Below, one piece after another: positions 1 to 7,667 of a stretch of DNA of 64,000 bases. The position numbers and the translations under genes are program-made. Source of the stretch: Aggregicoccus sp. 17bor-14. Lineage in GTDB: Bacteria > Myxococcota > Myxococcia > Myxococcales > Myxococcaceae. Numbering within the stretch: position 1 is the first letter of the stretch; each line of letters begins with the position of its first letter. The notes beneath the pieces are model-generated. The model was not told the DNA's origin and did not search any database. It saw only the letters and a program-made list of their open reading frames with translations. The stretch covers positions 186,001-250,000 of the forward strand of contig NZ_VJZZ01000010.1 of assembly GCF_009659535.1 (NCBI RefSeq), read 5' to 3'.

Positions 1-2498
1 GCGTCGGTGAGCTCCACGTCCTCGGTGAGCGCAGGTTCCGGCGCGGCCGCGAGCTCGAGGTCACCCTCCACGGGCGCCACGGTGCTCGCCGCGTCGAGCG
101 GCACCTCCGCGGTCTCATCGAGCTCGATGGGCTCGGCGGGCAGCTCCTGAGCAGCCTCCTCGACGGAGATGGCGTCGAGGCCTGGCGCGGTCACCGCCTC
201 GGCGCTCACCGGAGCGGAGGGCGCTGCTTCGGCCACGTCCTCGGCCTGCAGCGGCGACGCTGCGGTGAGCTCGGGCGCGAGCGGCTCCGCGTCCCACTGC
301 GTGGCCTGCGTGAACTGCTCCGCGGTCAGATCCGACGCGGGCTCGTCGGAGAGAGGCAGGGCGTCGTGCGACGCAGAGAGCTCTGCGGGCGTCGCGTGCT
401 CCGTGCCCGACACCTCGTCGGCCAGCGGCGCTGCGCTCGCAGTCATCCACTGCTGCTCCGGCGCGGCTGCCGGGAACGCCTCCGCGGCCTCCCAGCTCTG
501 CAGCGGTGCGGACTCCGCGCTCGGTGCGGCGACGGTCTCGATTCCGGGCGCTGCGGCCTCCCAGCCCTGGGCAGCGACTGCCTCGGCCTCGGGCACCGCC
601 TCGAGCTCGGGGGCTGCGGCCTCCCAGCTCTGAGCGGGCGCGGCTTCGACTTCAGGAGCGGCGGTCTCCCAGCTCTGCGCAGGAGCAGTCTCCACTTCGG
701 GCGCAGCGGCCTCCCAGCGCTGAGCCGGCGTCGCCTCCGCCTCGGGCGCAGCGGCTTCCCAACTCTGAGCAGGCGTCGCCTCGGCCTCGGGCGCAGCGGC
801 TTCCCAACGCTGCTCCGGCACGGCCTCGACTTCCGTTGCCGCGGCCTCGAGCTCGGGCTCCGCGGCCTGCCATGCGTCGGCGGCAACGGCCTCGGCGGGC
901 TCCGAGAGCTGCGCGGCCTCGAGCTCGGCGCTGGGCGCCCCGTCCTGCACGGACGCCCAATCCTGTGCGGGCGCAGCCTCGACTTCGGCTGCATCCGAGG
1001 CGGACTCGAGCGAGCGGGTCGCCGCGAGTGCCTCCGTCGCAGGCTCCCAGCCCTGCTCGGCCACGGGCTCGGAAGCGCCTTCGTCGCTCGATGCCTCCCA
1101 GCCCTGGGCCACGGGCTCGGCGCCCGGAAGCGGAAGGGCCTCGGCCGCAGTCACCTCGGTCGCGGGCTCCCAGGCCTGCGCACTCAGGGGCTCAGCGTGC
1201 GCCTCTGCCTCCGCGAGCATCGAAGGCGCAGCGGACTCCTCACTCGTCGTCTCCCCGAGCGGAGCGGCTTCGGCGGGCACGTCGGTCTGCGCAGCCGCCG
1301 CGCTCTCCCAACCCTCGGTGGCCTCGGAGGAAACGGGCTCGGCAACGTCCAGCGCCTCGGCAGGGGCCTCGTCGGTGACGGGGACTGCGGGCGCTGCGTC
1401 CCACGCGTCAGGCGCCACGGGCTCGGACGCGCCCGGTGCGTCCGGCGCCGGGAGGGCAGGATCCTGCTGAGCTGCGAGGAGGTCCGCGTGGCCGGCCTCG
1501 GGAGCCGCGAGCTCCGCCATCGGCTCGGAGGCCTCGGCGAGCGCGGCCGGCTCGGCCTGCATCTCGACGAAAGAGCTGTCGGCGCCGGAGGTCTCCACGG
1601 GCTGCACGTCGCCCTCGGCCACCTCGTAGACGTCCTCGATCGGCAGCTCGACGAGAGGCAGCTCGGGCGCCGCGGCCGGAGCCTCGGGCGCGCGCTCGGC
1701 CGTCAGCGGCTGGGGCTCGGCGTAGGTCGGGAGCTCGAAGTCCTCGGCGCCTGCGTGGGCGGCGTCGGCCTCGTGCGCATAGGCCTGCTGCGCTGCGGGG
1801 TCCGCGCCGTAGCCGAGCTGCTGCTGCTGCTGCGCGTACGCGGCGTAGGCCGCAGGGTCCGCGGGGTAGGGCGCTGCGTAGCCCTGCGCGTAGCCCGGGT
1901 GCTGCTGCTGCGCATAGGCGGCGTTGGGATCGTACGGGTACTGGGCCGGGGCGTAGCCGTAGGCCGTGGGATCGTAGCCCTGCGCGGGGTAGGGCTGCGC
2001 GTAGGCCTGCTGGCCGTACTGCGCGGCGTAGGCGGCGTAGGCGTTCGGATCGTAGGCGGCGGCGTTGGGGTCGTAGGCGGCCGCGTTGGGATCGTAGGCG
2101 GCGGGATCGTAGCCCTGGGCGTTCGGGTCGTAGCTGCCGGCGGCGGCGTAGGCGGCGTGGGGATCCTGGGCGTAGTGCTGCTGCTGCTGCTGCTGCTGCG
2201 CGTAGACCTGCTGGGCGTAGACCTGCTGGGCGTAGGCCGCGGCGTGCGGATCATGCGCGGGGGCGTAGGCGCCGGGCGGGTAGGCCGCGGGGTACGCGTA
2301 CCATTGCCCGTCCTGGCCCCAGTAGCCCTGGGGATAGGCGGCGTAGGGATTCGCTGCGGCGGCCTGCGGTGCCTCGGGAGCGCCGAGCTGCGCGCGCAGC
2401 TCGTGCCAGCGCGTCTCCTCCGTCGGAGACAGGCTCCCCAGCTTCCGCTTCTCGTCGAGGAAGCGAAACTCTCTCATCACGGCACGCGTGTCGGACAT
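1..2498 (-). CDS. Low-complexity Ala/Glu/Tyr-rich protein, C-terminus beyond window
   Basis: Partial: the frame stays open to the left edge, so about 832 codons are visible and the C-terminus is missing. The start is ATG at 2498, preceded by a good AAGGTGA ribosome site. The first ~40 residues (MSDTRAVMREFRFLDEKRKL, then a short ETRW helix) look folded and resemble the N-terminal helix I associate with myxobacterial PilZ-type proteins. Residues ~45-260 are rich in Tyr, Gln, Ala and YDPNA units, including a run of seven Gln. The rest is an acidic Ala/Glu/Pro region with Trp-Glu (QSWE) spaced every 15 residues in its array. No catalytic domain is visible. The low-complexity part looks like a long disordered linker in front of a domain that lies outside the window. 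Function unknown. Confidence 0.75.
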   Translation of the reverse strand, partial: MSDTRAVMREFRFLDEKRKLGSLSPTEETRWHELRAQLGAPEAPQAAAANPYAAYPQGYWGQDGQWYAYPAAYPPGAYAPAHDPHAAAYAQQVYAQQVYAQQQQQQQHYAQDPHAAYAAAGSYDPNAQGYDPAAYDPNAAAYDPNAAAYDPNAYAAYAAQYGQQAYAQPYPAQGYDPTAYGYAPAQYPYDPNAAYAQQQHPGYAQGYAAPYPADPAAYAAYAQQQQQLGYGADPAAQQAYAHEADAAHAGAEDFELPTYAEPQPLTAERAPEAPAAAPELPLVELPIEDVYEVAEGDVQPVETSGADSSFVEMQAEPAALAEASEPMAELAAPEAGHADLLAAQQDPALPAPDAPGASEPVAPDAWDAAPAVPVTDEAPAEALDVAEPVSSEATEGWESAAAAQTDVPAEAAPLGETTSEESAAPSMLAEAEAHAEPLSAQAWEPATEVTAAEALPLPGAEPVAQGWEASSDEGASEPVAEQGWEPATEALAATRSLESASDAAEVEAAPAQDWASVQDGAPSAELEAAQLSEPAEAVAADAWQAAEPELEAAATEVEAVPEQRWEAAAPEAEATPAQSWEAAAPEAEATPAQRWEAAAPEVETAPAQSWETAAPEVEAAPAQSWEAAAPELEAVPEAEAVAAQGWEAAAPGIETVAAPSAESAPLQSWEAAEAFPAAAPEQQWMTASAAPLADEVSGTEHATPAELSASHDALPLSDEPASDLTAEQFTQATQWDAEPLAPELTAASPLQAEDVAEAAPSAPVSAEAVTAPGLDAISVEEAAQELPAEPIELDETAEVPLDAASTVAPVEGDLELAAAPEPALTEDVELTD
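613..837. repeat. Tandem 45-bp coding repeat, five units
   Basis: Five consecutive 45-bp units start near 613, 658, 703, 748 and 793. Each contains a GC(A/T)GCGG-CTTCCCA-like core. On the minus strand they encode a 15-residue period of the form W-E-A-A-A-P-E-x-E-x-x-P-A-Q-S. Related but irregularly spaced copies lie on both sides (for example near 549). The period is a multiple of three, so gain or loss of a unit keeps the frame. Confidence 0.8.
2178..2198. repeat. (CTG)7 trinucleotide run encoding poly-Gln
   Basis: Seven uninterrupted CTG triplets on the plus strand read as seven CAG (Gln) codons in the minus-strand low-complexity gene. A shorter CTG run lies near 1818-1832. These are in-frame microsatellites that could vary in length without a frameshift. 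Confidence 0.8.
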
Positions 2499-2623
2499 CC
2501 GTCACCTTGCTGCGGCCGGGGCAGAAGCAGCCTCCAGTCGCAGCGCAAATTTAAGAAGCGCGAGTGTAGGGGAGTCCTCGGCAGGAATAAACTTCGCGCC
2601 GCAGTCCCGCGCTCGCTCGCTCG

Positions 2624-3889
2624 TCACCTTCGCGAGAGGACGGACTTCAGCTCCTCGTCGAGCGACGCCACGCTGCGTCCGTAACGGGCCTGTAGCACCG
2701 CATCGAAGGGGCGACCTTCTCCCACCTCGCGCACCAATGTGAGCAGCCGCGCGGGGCCCTCCTGGCGCAGCAGCTCGCGCACGGCGAGCGCGGAGAGGGC
2801 GTAGGCGAGGCCCGGGTCCCCCTGCGCGATCAGCGCTCCGTGGGCCATGGCCCCGATCGAGGGCAGGGTGCCCGCGCGCGCGGCGGCGGCGAGCCGCGCG
2901 GCGAGTGGGCGCGGCGGCGCATCGCTGCCCAGGTAGCGCCACTCCACGTACTCGGCGAGCCCCTCGTTGAGCCAGGTGGGCAGCGCACCGGCGCCTCCGC
3001 CGAGCTCGTCGAGCGCGGAGTGCACGTACTCGTGCACCAGGGTCGCGCGGGTGTCGGCCGTGAGCTCGCCTGCGTCGCCCAGCGCCTGGTTGATGCGGAT
3101 GGCGCCGCCGGCATACAGCCCTGCGATGCTGCGCGCCGCCTGCGGGCCGTGGGCGCGTGCGAACTGCTCGCGGGTGAGGAAGAGCACGTCCACCGGCGCC
3201 TCGCGCGCGCGGCCCAGGAGGCTGCGGGTGTGCGCGTACGCCTCCTCGAGCGCCGCGACGCAGCGCCCCTCGTAGTCGGCGCGCTGGCCGAAGTCGCGGG
3301 TGCGGTCGAGGTAGCGCACCACGAAGCGGCCGGACTCGCGCACGTGCAGGCCCTCGGGTGCCGCAGTCGAGGCCTCCACGCCCTCGGCCTCTGCGGCCTG
3401 CGCCGCGGCGAGCAGGGCGCTCGCGCGCGCAGCCTCGGGGCTGCCCGCCGGCACCTGCAGGAGCGCAGCGCGGGCGCCCGCCGCGTCTCCCTCGCTCTGC
3501 AGCAGCTCCCCCAGCGCGAGCGCGAAGCCGCCGTCCCCCGGGTGGCGCCGCATCCCCTCGCGCAGGGCGGACTCGGCCGCGGCCCGTTGCTCGGTGGCGA
3601 GCGCCGCGCGCGCGAGGCAGCGCAGCGCCGCGGCCGTGGGCTCGAAGCGCGCGGCGCGCTCGCCCAGCGCGGAGGCCAGCACCGCATCGTTGCGCAGCTC
3701 CGCCGCGCAGCCGCGCGCGAGCGCCCGTGAGAGGGCAGTGCGCTCGCTCGGCGCATAGCGCTCCGGGCTCACGGCCGCGTACGCGAGGTAGAGCGCGTCC
3801 CAGCGCCCCGAGCGGGCGAGCGCCTCGGCGCGCGCGGGCGCGGGGGGCGGCGTGGCCGCGAGCAGCAGGGAGAGCAGGAGCGGGAGCAC
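2624..3889 (-). CDS. Secreted or exported peptidase MA-like gluzincin with TPR-like N-terminus
   Basis: 421 residues from a GTG start. The N-terminus is a hydrophobic Leu-rich signal segment. Residues ~20-170 are Ala/Leu-rich helical pairs with the spacing of tetratricopeptide repeats. The C-terminal half carries the zinc-peptidase motif HEYVH (residues ~286-290) followed by NEGLAEYVE, where the Glu is the expected third zinc ligand. That arrangement is the gluzincin pattern of the peptidase MA-like family. It probably acts in the periplasm or envelope; the substrate is unknown. It lies 42 bp downstream of threonine ammonia-lyase on the same strand, so co-transcription is possible but no functional link is evident. 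No ATG lies in frame just upstream, so the GTG is the best available start. Confidence 0.75.
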   Translation of the reverse strand: MLPLLLSLLLAATPPPAPARAEALARSGRWDALYLAYAAVSPERYAPSERTALSRALARGCAAELRNDAVLASALGERAARFEPTAAALRCLARAALATEQRAAAESALREGMRRHPGDGGFALALGELLQSEGDAAGARAALLQVPAGSPEAARASALLAAAQAAEAEGVEASTAAPEGLHVRESGRFVVRYLDRTRDFGQRADYEGRCVAALEEAYAHTRSLLGRAREAPVDVLFLTREQFARAHGPQAARSIAGLYAGGAIRINQALGDAGELTADTRATLVHEYVHSALDELGGGAGALPTWLNEGLAEYVEWRYLGSDAPPRPLAARLAAAARAGTLPSIGAMAHGALIAQGDPGLAYALSALAVRELLRQEGPARLLTLVREVGEGRPFDAVLQARYGRSVASLDEELKSVLSRR

Positions 3890-3931
3890 GCGCGCCAGTA
3901 TGGCTCAGCGCAGGGCTCCGGCGCCTTCGCC

Positions 3932-5146
3932 CTAGCCCTCCTCTGTCACCCGCCAGCCGCGCTGCGCGAGCGTGCTCTTGAGCTCCTCGATGTGCGGCCG
4001 GCCGCGCGTCTCGAGCGTGGCCTCCACCTCGGCCTCGCCGAGGCCCACCTTGGTGGAGGAGCGGCTGTGGTGGATCTCCATCACGTTCGCCCCCAGCTCG
4101 GCGATGGCGCCGGTGAGCTTGGCGAGGTTGCCCGGGCGGTCCGGAACGCGCACCACCAGGCGCACCTTGCGCCCGTCCTTGAGCAGGCCGCGCTCGATGA
4201 TGCGGCTGAGCAGGTTCACGTCGATGTTGCCGCCGGAGAGCACCAGCGCGGTGCGCTTGCCGCGCGCCTGGGGCACCTTGCCGTGGATGAGCGCCGCGAG
4301 CCCCGCCGCGCCCGCGCCCTCCACCACGCTCTTCTCGCGCTCGAGCAGCAGGAGGATGGCGTTGGAGAGCTCCTCCTCGTCCACGGTGACCACGTCGTCC
4401 ACGTAGCGGCGCACCAGCTCGAAGGTGCGCTCGCCCGGGCGCTTCACCGCGATGCCGTCCGCGATGGTGCTGCTCGCCGGCACGGTGACGAGGCTCTTCG
4501 CGTCCCACGAGGCCTTCATGCTGGGCAGCGCTGCCGTCTGCACGCCCACCACCTGGATGGCCGGGTTCGTCTCCTTCAGCGCGCAGGCGATGCCGGAGAT
4601 GAGCCCGCCGCCGCCGATGGGCACCACCACCAGCTCCAGGCCCGGCACCTGCTCGAGCAGCTCGAGGCCGACGGTGCCCTGGCCCGCGATGATCAGGTCG
4701 TCGTCGAAGGGGTGCACGAAGACGCGGCCCTCGGCGCGCTGCAGCCGCAGCGCCTCGGCGTAGGCCTCGTCGAAGTTCGCCCCGTGCAGCACCACGCGCG
4801 CGCCGTACTCGCGCGTGCGCGTCACCTTGATGAGCGGCGTCTGCTCCGGCATCACGATGGTGGCGCCGATGCCCAGGCGCCCGGAGTGGTACGCCACCCC
4901 TTGCGCGTGGTTGCCGGCGCTCGCCGCGATGACGCCGCGCGCGCGCTCCTCCGCGCTCAGCGTGAGCAGCTTGTTGAGCGCGCCGCGCTCCTTGAAGGCG
5001 CCCGTGCGGTGCAGGTTCTCGAGCTTGCAGTACAGCTCGCCTGCGTCGGTGAGGTCCGAGAACTGGTCGGAGCGGGGGCAGGGCGTGCGCGGCACCGCGC
5101 CCGAGATGCGCTCCTGGGCGGTGCGGATGTCGTGGAGGGTCACCAT
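3932..5146 (-). CDS. ilvA: Threonine ammonia-lyase (threonine dehydratase) with C-terminal ACT domain
   Basis: 404 residues from ATG at 5146; an upstream in-frame start would add 16 residues with no family character, so the MVTLHDIRTAQ start is preferred. PLP-dependent fold type II enzyme converting threonine to 2-oxobutanoate and ammonia. The PLP lysine lies in GAFKERGA and the phosphate-binding glycine loop is PIGGGGLISG. The last ~80 residues (VRVPDRPGNLAKL onward) form one ACT domain. A single ACT domain and this length match the shorter ilvA/tdcB-like class (catabolic or general) rather than the long two-ACT E. coli IlvA. Same strand as the glutamate dehydrogenase and cyclic-nucleotide-binding genes upstream, with a 123-bp gap. 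Confidence 0.92.
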   Translation of the reverse strand: MVTLHDIRTAQERISGAVPRTPCPRSDQFSDLTDAGELYCKLENLHRTGAFKERGALNKLLTLSAEERARGVIAASAGNHAQGVAYHSGRLGIGATIVMPEQTPLIKVTRTREYGARVVLHGANFDEAYAEALRLQRAEGRVFVHPFDDDLIIAGQGTVGLELLEQVPGLELVVVPIGGGGLISGIACALKETNPAIQVVGVQTAALPSMKASWDAKSLVTVPASSTIADGIAVKRPGERTFELVRRYVDDVVTVDEEELSNAILLLLEREKSVVEGAGAAGLAALIHGKVPQARGKRTALVLSGGNIDVNLLSRIIERGLLKDGRKVRLVVRVPDRPGNLAKLTGAIAELGANVMEIHHSRSSTKVGLGEAEVEATLETRGRPHIEELKSTLAQRGWRVTEEG

Positions 5147-5269
5147 GGTGGCGGCCGATGCCTTAACGGAAGTGCGGCCGGCGGGAAAGCCCACAGCACC
5201 CGGCCCACCCCCTGCCGGCCCGGCTGCCCCGGGCTGACCCGGCGCGTCATCGCGCGCAGGTCATCGCAC

Positions 5270-5782
5270 CTAGAACGACCAGTCGCTGAGCACCTTCTGG
5301 AAGGCGCTGAGCTCCTCGCGGCGCGCGCCCTGGCCCTCCACCAGCTTCTCGTTCATCTGCAGGAGCCGCCGGCTCATCACGCGCGCCAGGTTGAGCACCA
5401 GCTTGAGCGCGGGCACCTCGTCGCGCGCGAGCAGGGGCGCGAAGCGTGCCGTGGGCAGGCGCAGCAGGCGCACCTCGCCCAGGGCGCGCGCGGTGGCGCT
5501 GCGGCGCGCGCTGCCGCCCAGAAGGCTCATCTCCCCGAGCACCTGCCCGGGCCCCACCCGCGCGAGCGGCAGCTGCGCGCCCGCGGCGTCCTTCTTGAGG
5601 ATCTCCAGCTCACCCGAGAGCACGAGGTAGAGCGCGTCGCCGCTCGCCCCCTCCTCGAAGAGCGCGCGGCCGCGGGCCACCTCGGCCTCCTCGGCGATGG
5701 CGAGCAGCTGCTCCACCTGCGCAGGGCTCAGCCCCTCGAAGAGGGCGCTGCCCTGCACCTGCTGCGCGAGCGTGGCGTTCAT
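5270..5782 (-). CDS. Cyclic-nucleotide-binding domain protein
   Basis: 170 residues, almost entirely one CRP-type cNMP-binding domain. The start is FEGLSPAQVEQLLAIA; the beta-roll contains LFEEGASGDALYLVLSGELE and the phosphate-binding cassette region GPGQVLGEMSLLGGSARRSATARA. In the cassette, GEMSLL followed by R-R-S-A-T matches the usual GE-LAL-R-A-T pattern, so ligand binding is plausible. There is no DNA-binding helix-turn-helix or catalytic domain after it; the last ~45 residues form a helix. It starts 29 bp after the glutamate dehydrogenase stop, which suggests one transcript and perhaps a sensory partner of that enzyme (inference). Confidence 0.85.
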   Translation of the reverse strand: MNATLAQQVQGSALFEGLSPAQVEQLLAIAEEAEVARGRALFEEGASGDALYLVLSGELEILKKDAAGAQLPLARVGPGQVLGEMSLLGGSARRSATARALGEVRLLRLPTARFAPLLARDEVPALKLVLNLARVMSRRLLQMNEKLVEGQGARREELSAFQKVLSDWSF

Positions 5783-5811
5783 GCGGAAGGCTCCAGGGGA
5801 AGAGGGGGCTC

Positions 5812-7041
5812 TCAGATGCCGCGCAGGACGGTGGCCTTGCCCACGCGCCCGATGGCGAGGATGAAGGCGGCGGTGCGCAGGGTGACCTTGCGCGAGCGGG
5901 AGATCTGCGCCACGCGCTCGTAGGACTCCTTCATGGTGCGCTCGAGCTCCGCGTTCACGCGCTCCTCGTCCCACGACAGGTGCTGCAGGTTCTGCACCCA
6001 CTCGAAGTAGCTCACCGTCACCCCGCCCGCGTTGGCCAGGATGTCGGGCACCACCAGCACGCCGCGCCGCTCGAGGATCTCGTCGGCCTCCGGGTGGGTG
6101 GGGCCGTTCGCGCCCTCGACGATGAGCCGCGCGCGCACCGCCGCGGCGTTCTCGCGGGTGATGACGTTGCCCAGCGCCGCGGGGACGAGCACCTCGCAGT
6201 CCGCCGTGAGCACCTCGTCGCTCGTGCAGGCCTGGCCTCCGGCGAAGCCCTTCACCGTGCCGGTGCGCTTCACGTGCTCGAAGAGGCTGGGCACGTCCAG
6301 GCCCTGGGGGTTCTTCACCCCGCCCAGCGCATCGCCCACTGCGACGATGAGGCCGCCGTCCTCCCAGAGGAGGCGCGCGGTGTGGCTGCCCACGTTGCCG
6401 AAGCCCTGCAGCGCGAAGCGGGTGCCCTTGAGCGGCAGGCCCAGGTCGCGCATCACCTCGCGGCAGATGTAGAGCAGGCCGCGGCCGGTGGCCGCCTCGC
6501 GCCCCTTGGAGCCATAGAGGTCCAGCGGCTTGCCGGTGACCACCGCGGGCGAGTGGCCGTGGAACTTCGAGTACTGATCGAAGATCCACGCCATCACCTG
6601 CGGGTTGGTGTTCATGTCCGGCGCGGGGATGTCGCGCGTGGGCCCGATGACGTCCTGGATCTGGTCCACGAACTTGCGCGTGAGCCGCTCCAGCTCGCGC
6701 AGGCTCATGCGGCTGGGGTCGCAGGTGATGCCGCCCTTGGCGCCGCCGTAGGGCAGGTTCACCACCGCCGTCTTCCACGTCATCAGGGACGCCATGCTCT
6801 CCACCTCCGCGGCGTCCAGCTGCGGGTGGAAGCGCAGGCCGCCCTTCATGGGGCCGCGGCTGTTGTCGTGCTGGATGCGGTAGCCGATGAAGGTGCCGAT
6901 CTCCCCGGAGTCCAGCTCGATGGAGACCTGCACCTTCACCTCGCGCAGGGGCGTGGCGAGCAGCGTCTCGATGCGCTCGCCCACGTCCATGATCCGGGCG
7001 GCCTTGCGGAAGTAGTAGTTGGTTGCCTCGGCGGCGTGCAT
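5812..7041 (-). CDS. Glu/Leu/Phe/Val-type glutamate dehydrogenase
   Basis: 409 residues, a normal length for the hexameric small glutamate dehydrogenases, which interconvert glutamate and 2-oxoglutarate plus ammonia. The catalytic and substrate region shows GPMKGGLRFHP, with KTAVVNLPYGGAKGGI holding the family signature. The Rossmann domain begins near FALQGFGNVGSHTARLL (G-F-G-N-V-G). The coenzyme, NAD or NADP, cannot be fixed by eye; an acidic cofactor-loop reading would favour NAD. First gene of a minus-strand run (gdh, cNMP-binding protein, ilvA) with an amino-acid catabolism theme. An XRE regulator is encoded divergently only 46 bp away. Confidence 0.93.
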   Translation of the reverse strand: MHAAEATNYYFRKAARIMDVGERIETLLATPLREVKVQVSIELDSGEIGTFIGYRIQHDNSRGPMKGGLRFHPQLDAAEVESMASLMTWKTAVVNLPYGGAKGGITCDPSRMSLRELERLTRKFVDQIQDVIGPTRDIPAPDMNTNPQVMAWIFDQYSKFHGHSPAVVTGKPLDLYGSKGREAATGRGLLYICREVMRDLGLPLKGTRFALQGFGNVGSHTARLLWEDGGLIVAVGDALGGVKNPQGLDVPSLFEHVKRTGTVKGFAGGQACTSDEVLTADCEVLVPAALGNVITRENAAAVRARLIVEGANGPTHPEADEILERRGVLVVPDILANAGGVTVSYFEWVQNLQHLSWDEERVNAELERTMKESYERVAQISRSRKVTLRTAAFILAIGRVGKATVLRGI

Positions 7042-7071
7042 GGTCCGGGGACCTTAACAGAAGGGCTGCGC

Positions 7072-7077
7072 TACATT
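7072..7077 (+). promoter_or_regulatory. Candidate -10 box (TACATT) for the XRE regulator
   Basis: TACATT sits 10 bp before the ATG at 7088. Transcription would begin about at the start codon, giving a leaderless mRNA. The whole 46-bp divergent gap with glutamate dehydrogenase leaves no room for separate promoters, so regulation of one gene should affect the other. No convincing -35 box is visible. Confidence 0.35.
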
Positions 7078-7087
7078 GGCCCGCGCG

Positions 7088-7660
7088 ATGCGCCCCACGC
7101 CCCCTGCCGGCCCCGAGCCCCGCCATGCCCCCAGGGCAGGCGGCCGTCCTGCCGCCCCCGCAGGGCCCGCCGCGCGCGAAGGCCTCGCGCGCCGCATCCG
7201 CACCCTGCGCGAGCGGCGCGGGCTCACCCAGGAGGACTTCGCCCGGGCCTGCGGCATCTCGGTGAGCTTCGCGAGCCAGCTCGAGCGCGGCGAGCGCAGT
7301 CCCAGCTACGACACGCTGCTGCAGGTGGCGAGCGCCCTCGGGCTGCCGCTCGCGGAGCTCTTCCTGGAGGCTGCAGGGGCGCCCCCGGACGCGCAGGACG
7401 CGGCGCGCGCCGCCGCCGAGTCGCGGCTGCTCGCCTTCGTGAGGACGCGCGCGCTCGGCGCCGCGGACCTGGAGCGCCTGCTCGCGCTGGCCGAGCTGCT
7501 CTTCGCGCCCGCAGCAGCGGGCGGGGCAGGGGAGGACCCGGCGCGGGCCGCCGCGCGCTGCACCGAGGACGGCTGCAGCCGGGCGGTGCTCGCGCGGGCG
7601 CTGTGCGCCGCGCACTACCATCGGGCCCGGCGCGCCTCGCAGCGCGCGCCGCGCCCGTAG
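7088..7660 (+). CDS. XRE-family transcriptional regulator with C-terminal Cys/His motif
   Basis: 190 residues from ATG at 7088; a TTG at 7076 is possible but less likely. Residues ~33-90 form an XRE/Cro helix-turn-helix (LARRIRTLRERRGLTQEDFA, then SVSFASQLERGERSPSYDTL and ASALGLPLAELF). The C-terminus has C-x4-C...C-x2-H (CTEDGCSRAVLARALCAAHY), close to the small zinc motif seen at the end of some phage HNH or recombination-associated proteins. It therefore probably binds zinc as well as DNA. Divergent from glutamate dehydrogenase with a 46-bp gap, so control of nitrogen or amino-acid metabolism is a reasonable inference. Confidence 0.8.
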   Translation: MRPTPPAGPEPRHAPRAGGRPAAPAGPAAREGLARRIRTLRERRGLTQEDFARACGISVSFASQLERGERSPSYDTLLQVASALGLPLAELFLEAAGAPPDAQDAARAAAESRLLAFVRTRALGAADLERLLALAELLFAPAAAGGAGEDPARAAARCTEDGCSRAVLARALCAAHYHRARRASQRAPRP

Positions 7661-7667
7661 CGCTTCG

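Noticed and set aside
2178-2198. CTG run as phase-variable frameshift switch
   Set aside because: The unit is a triplet, so changes keep the reading frame and cannot switch the gene on or off.
366-2684. Long open frames on the plus strand across the low-complexity gene
   Set aside because: Stop codons are rare in this very GC-rich DNA, so long antisense frames arise by chance. Their proteins are Arg/Gly/Leu-rich without motifs, and the minus-strand frame has a ribosome site and a regular repeat.
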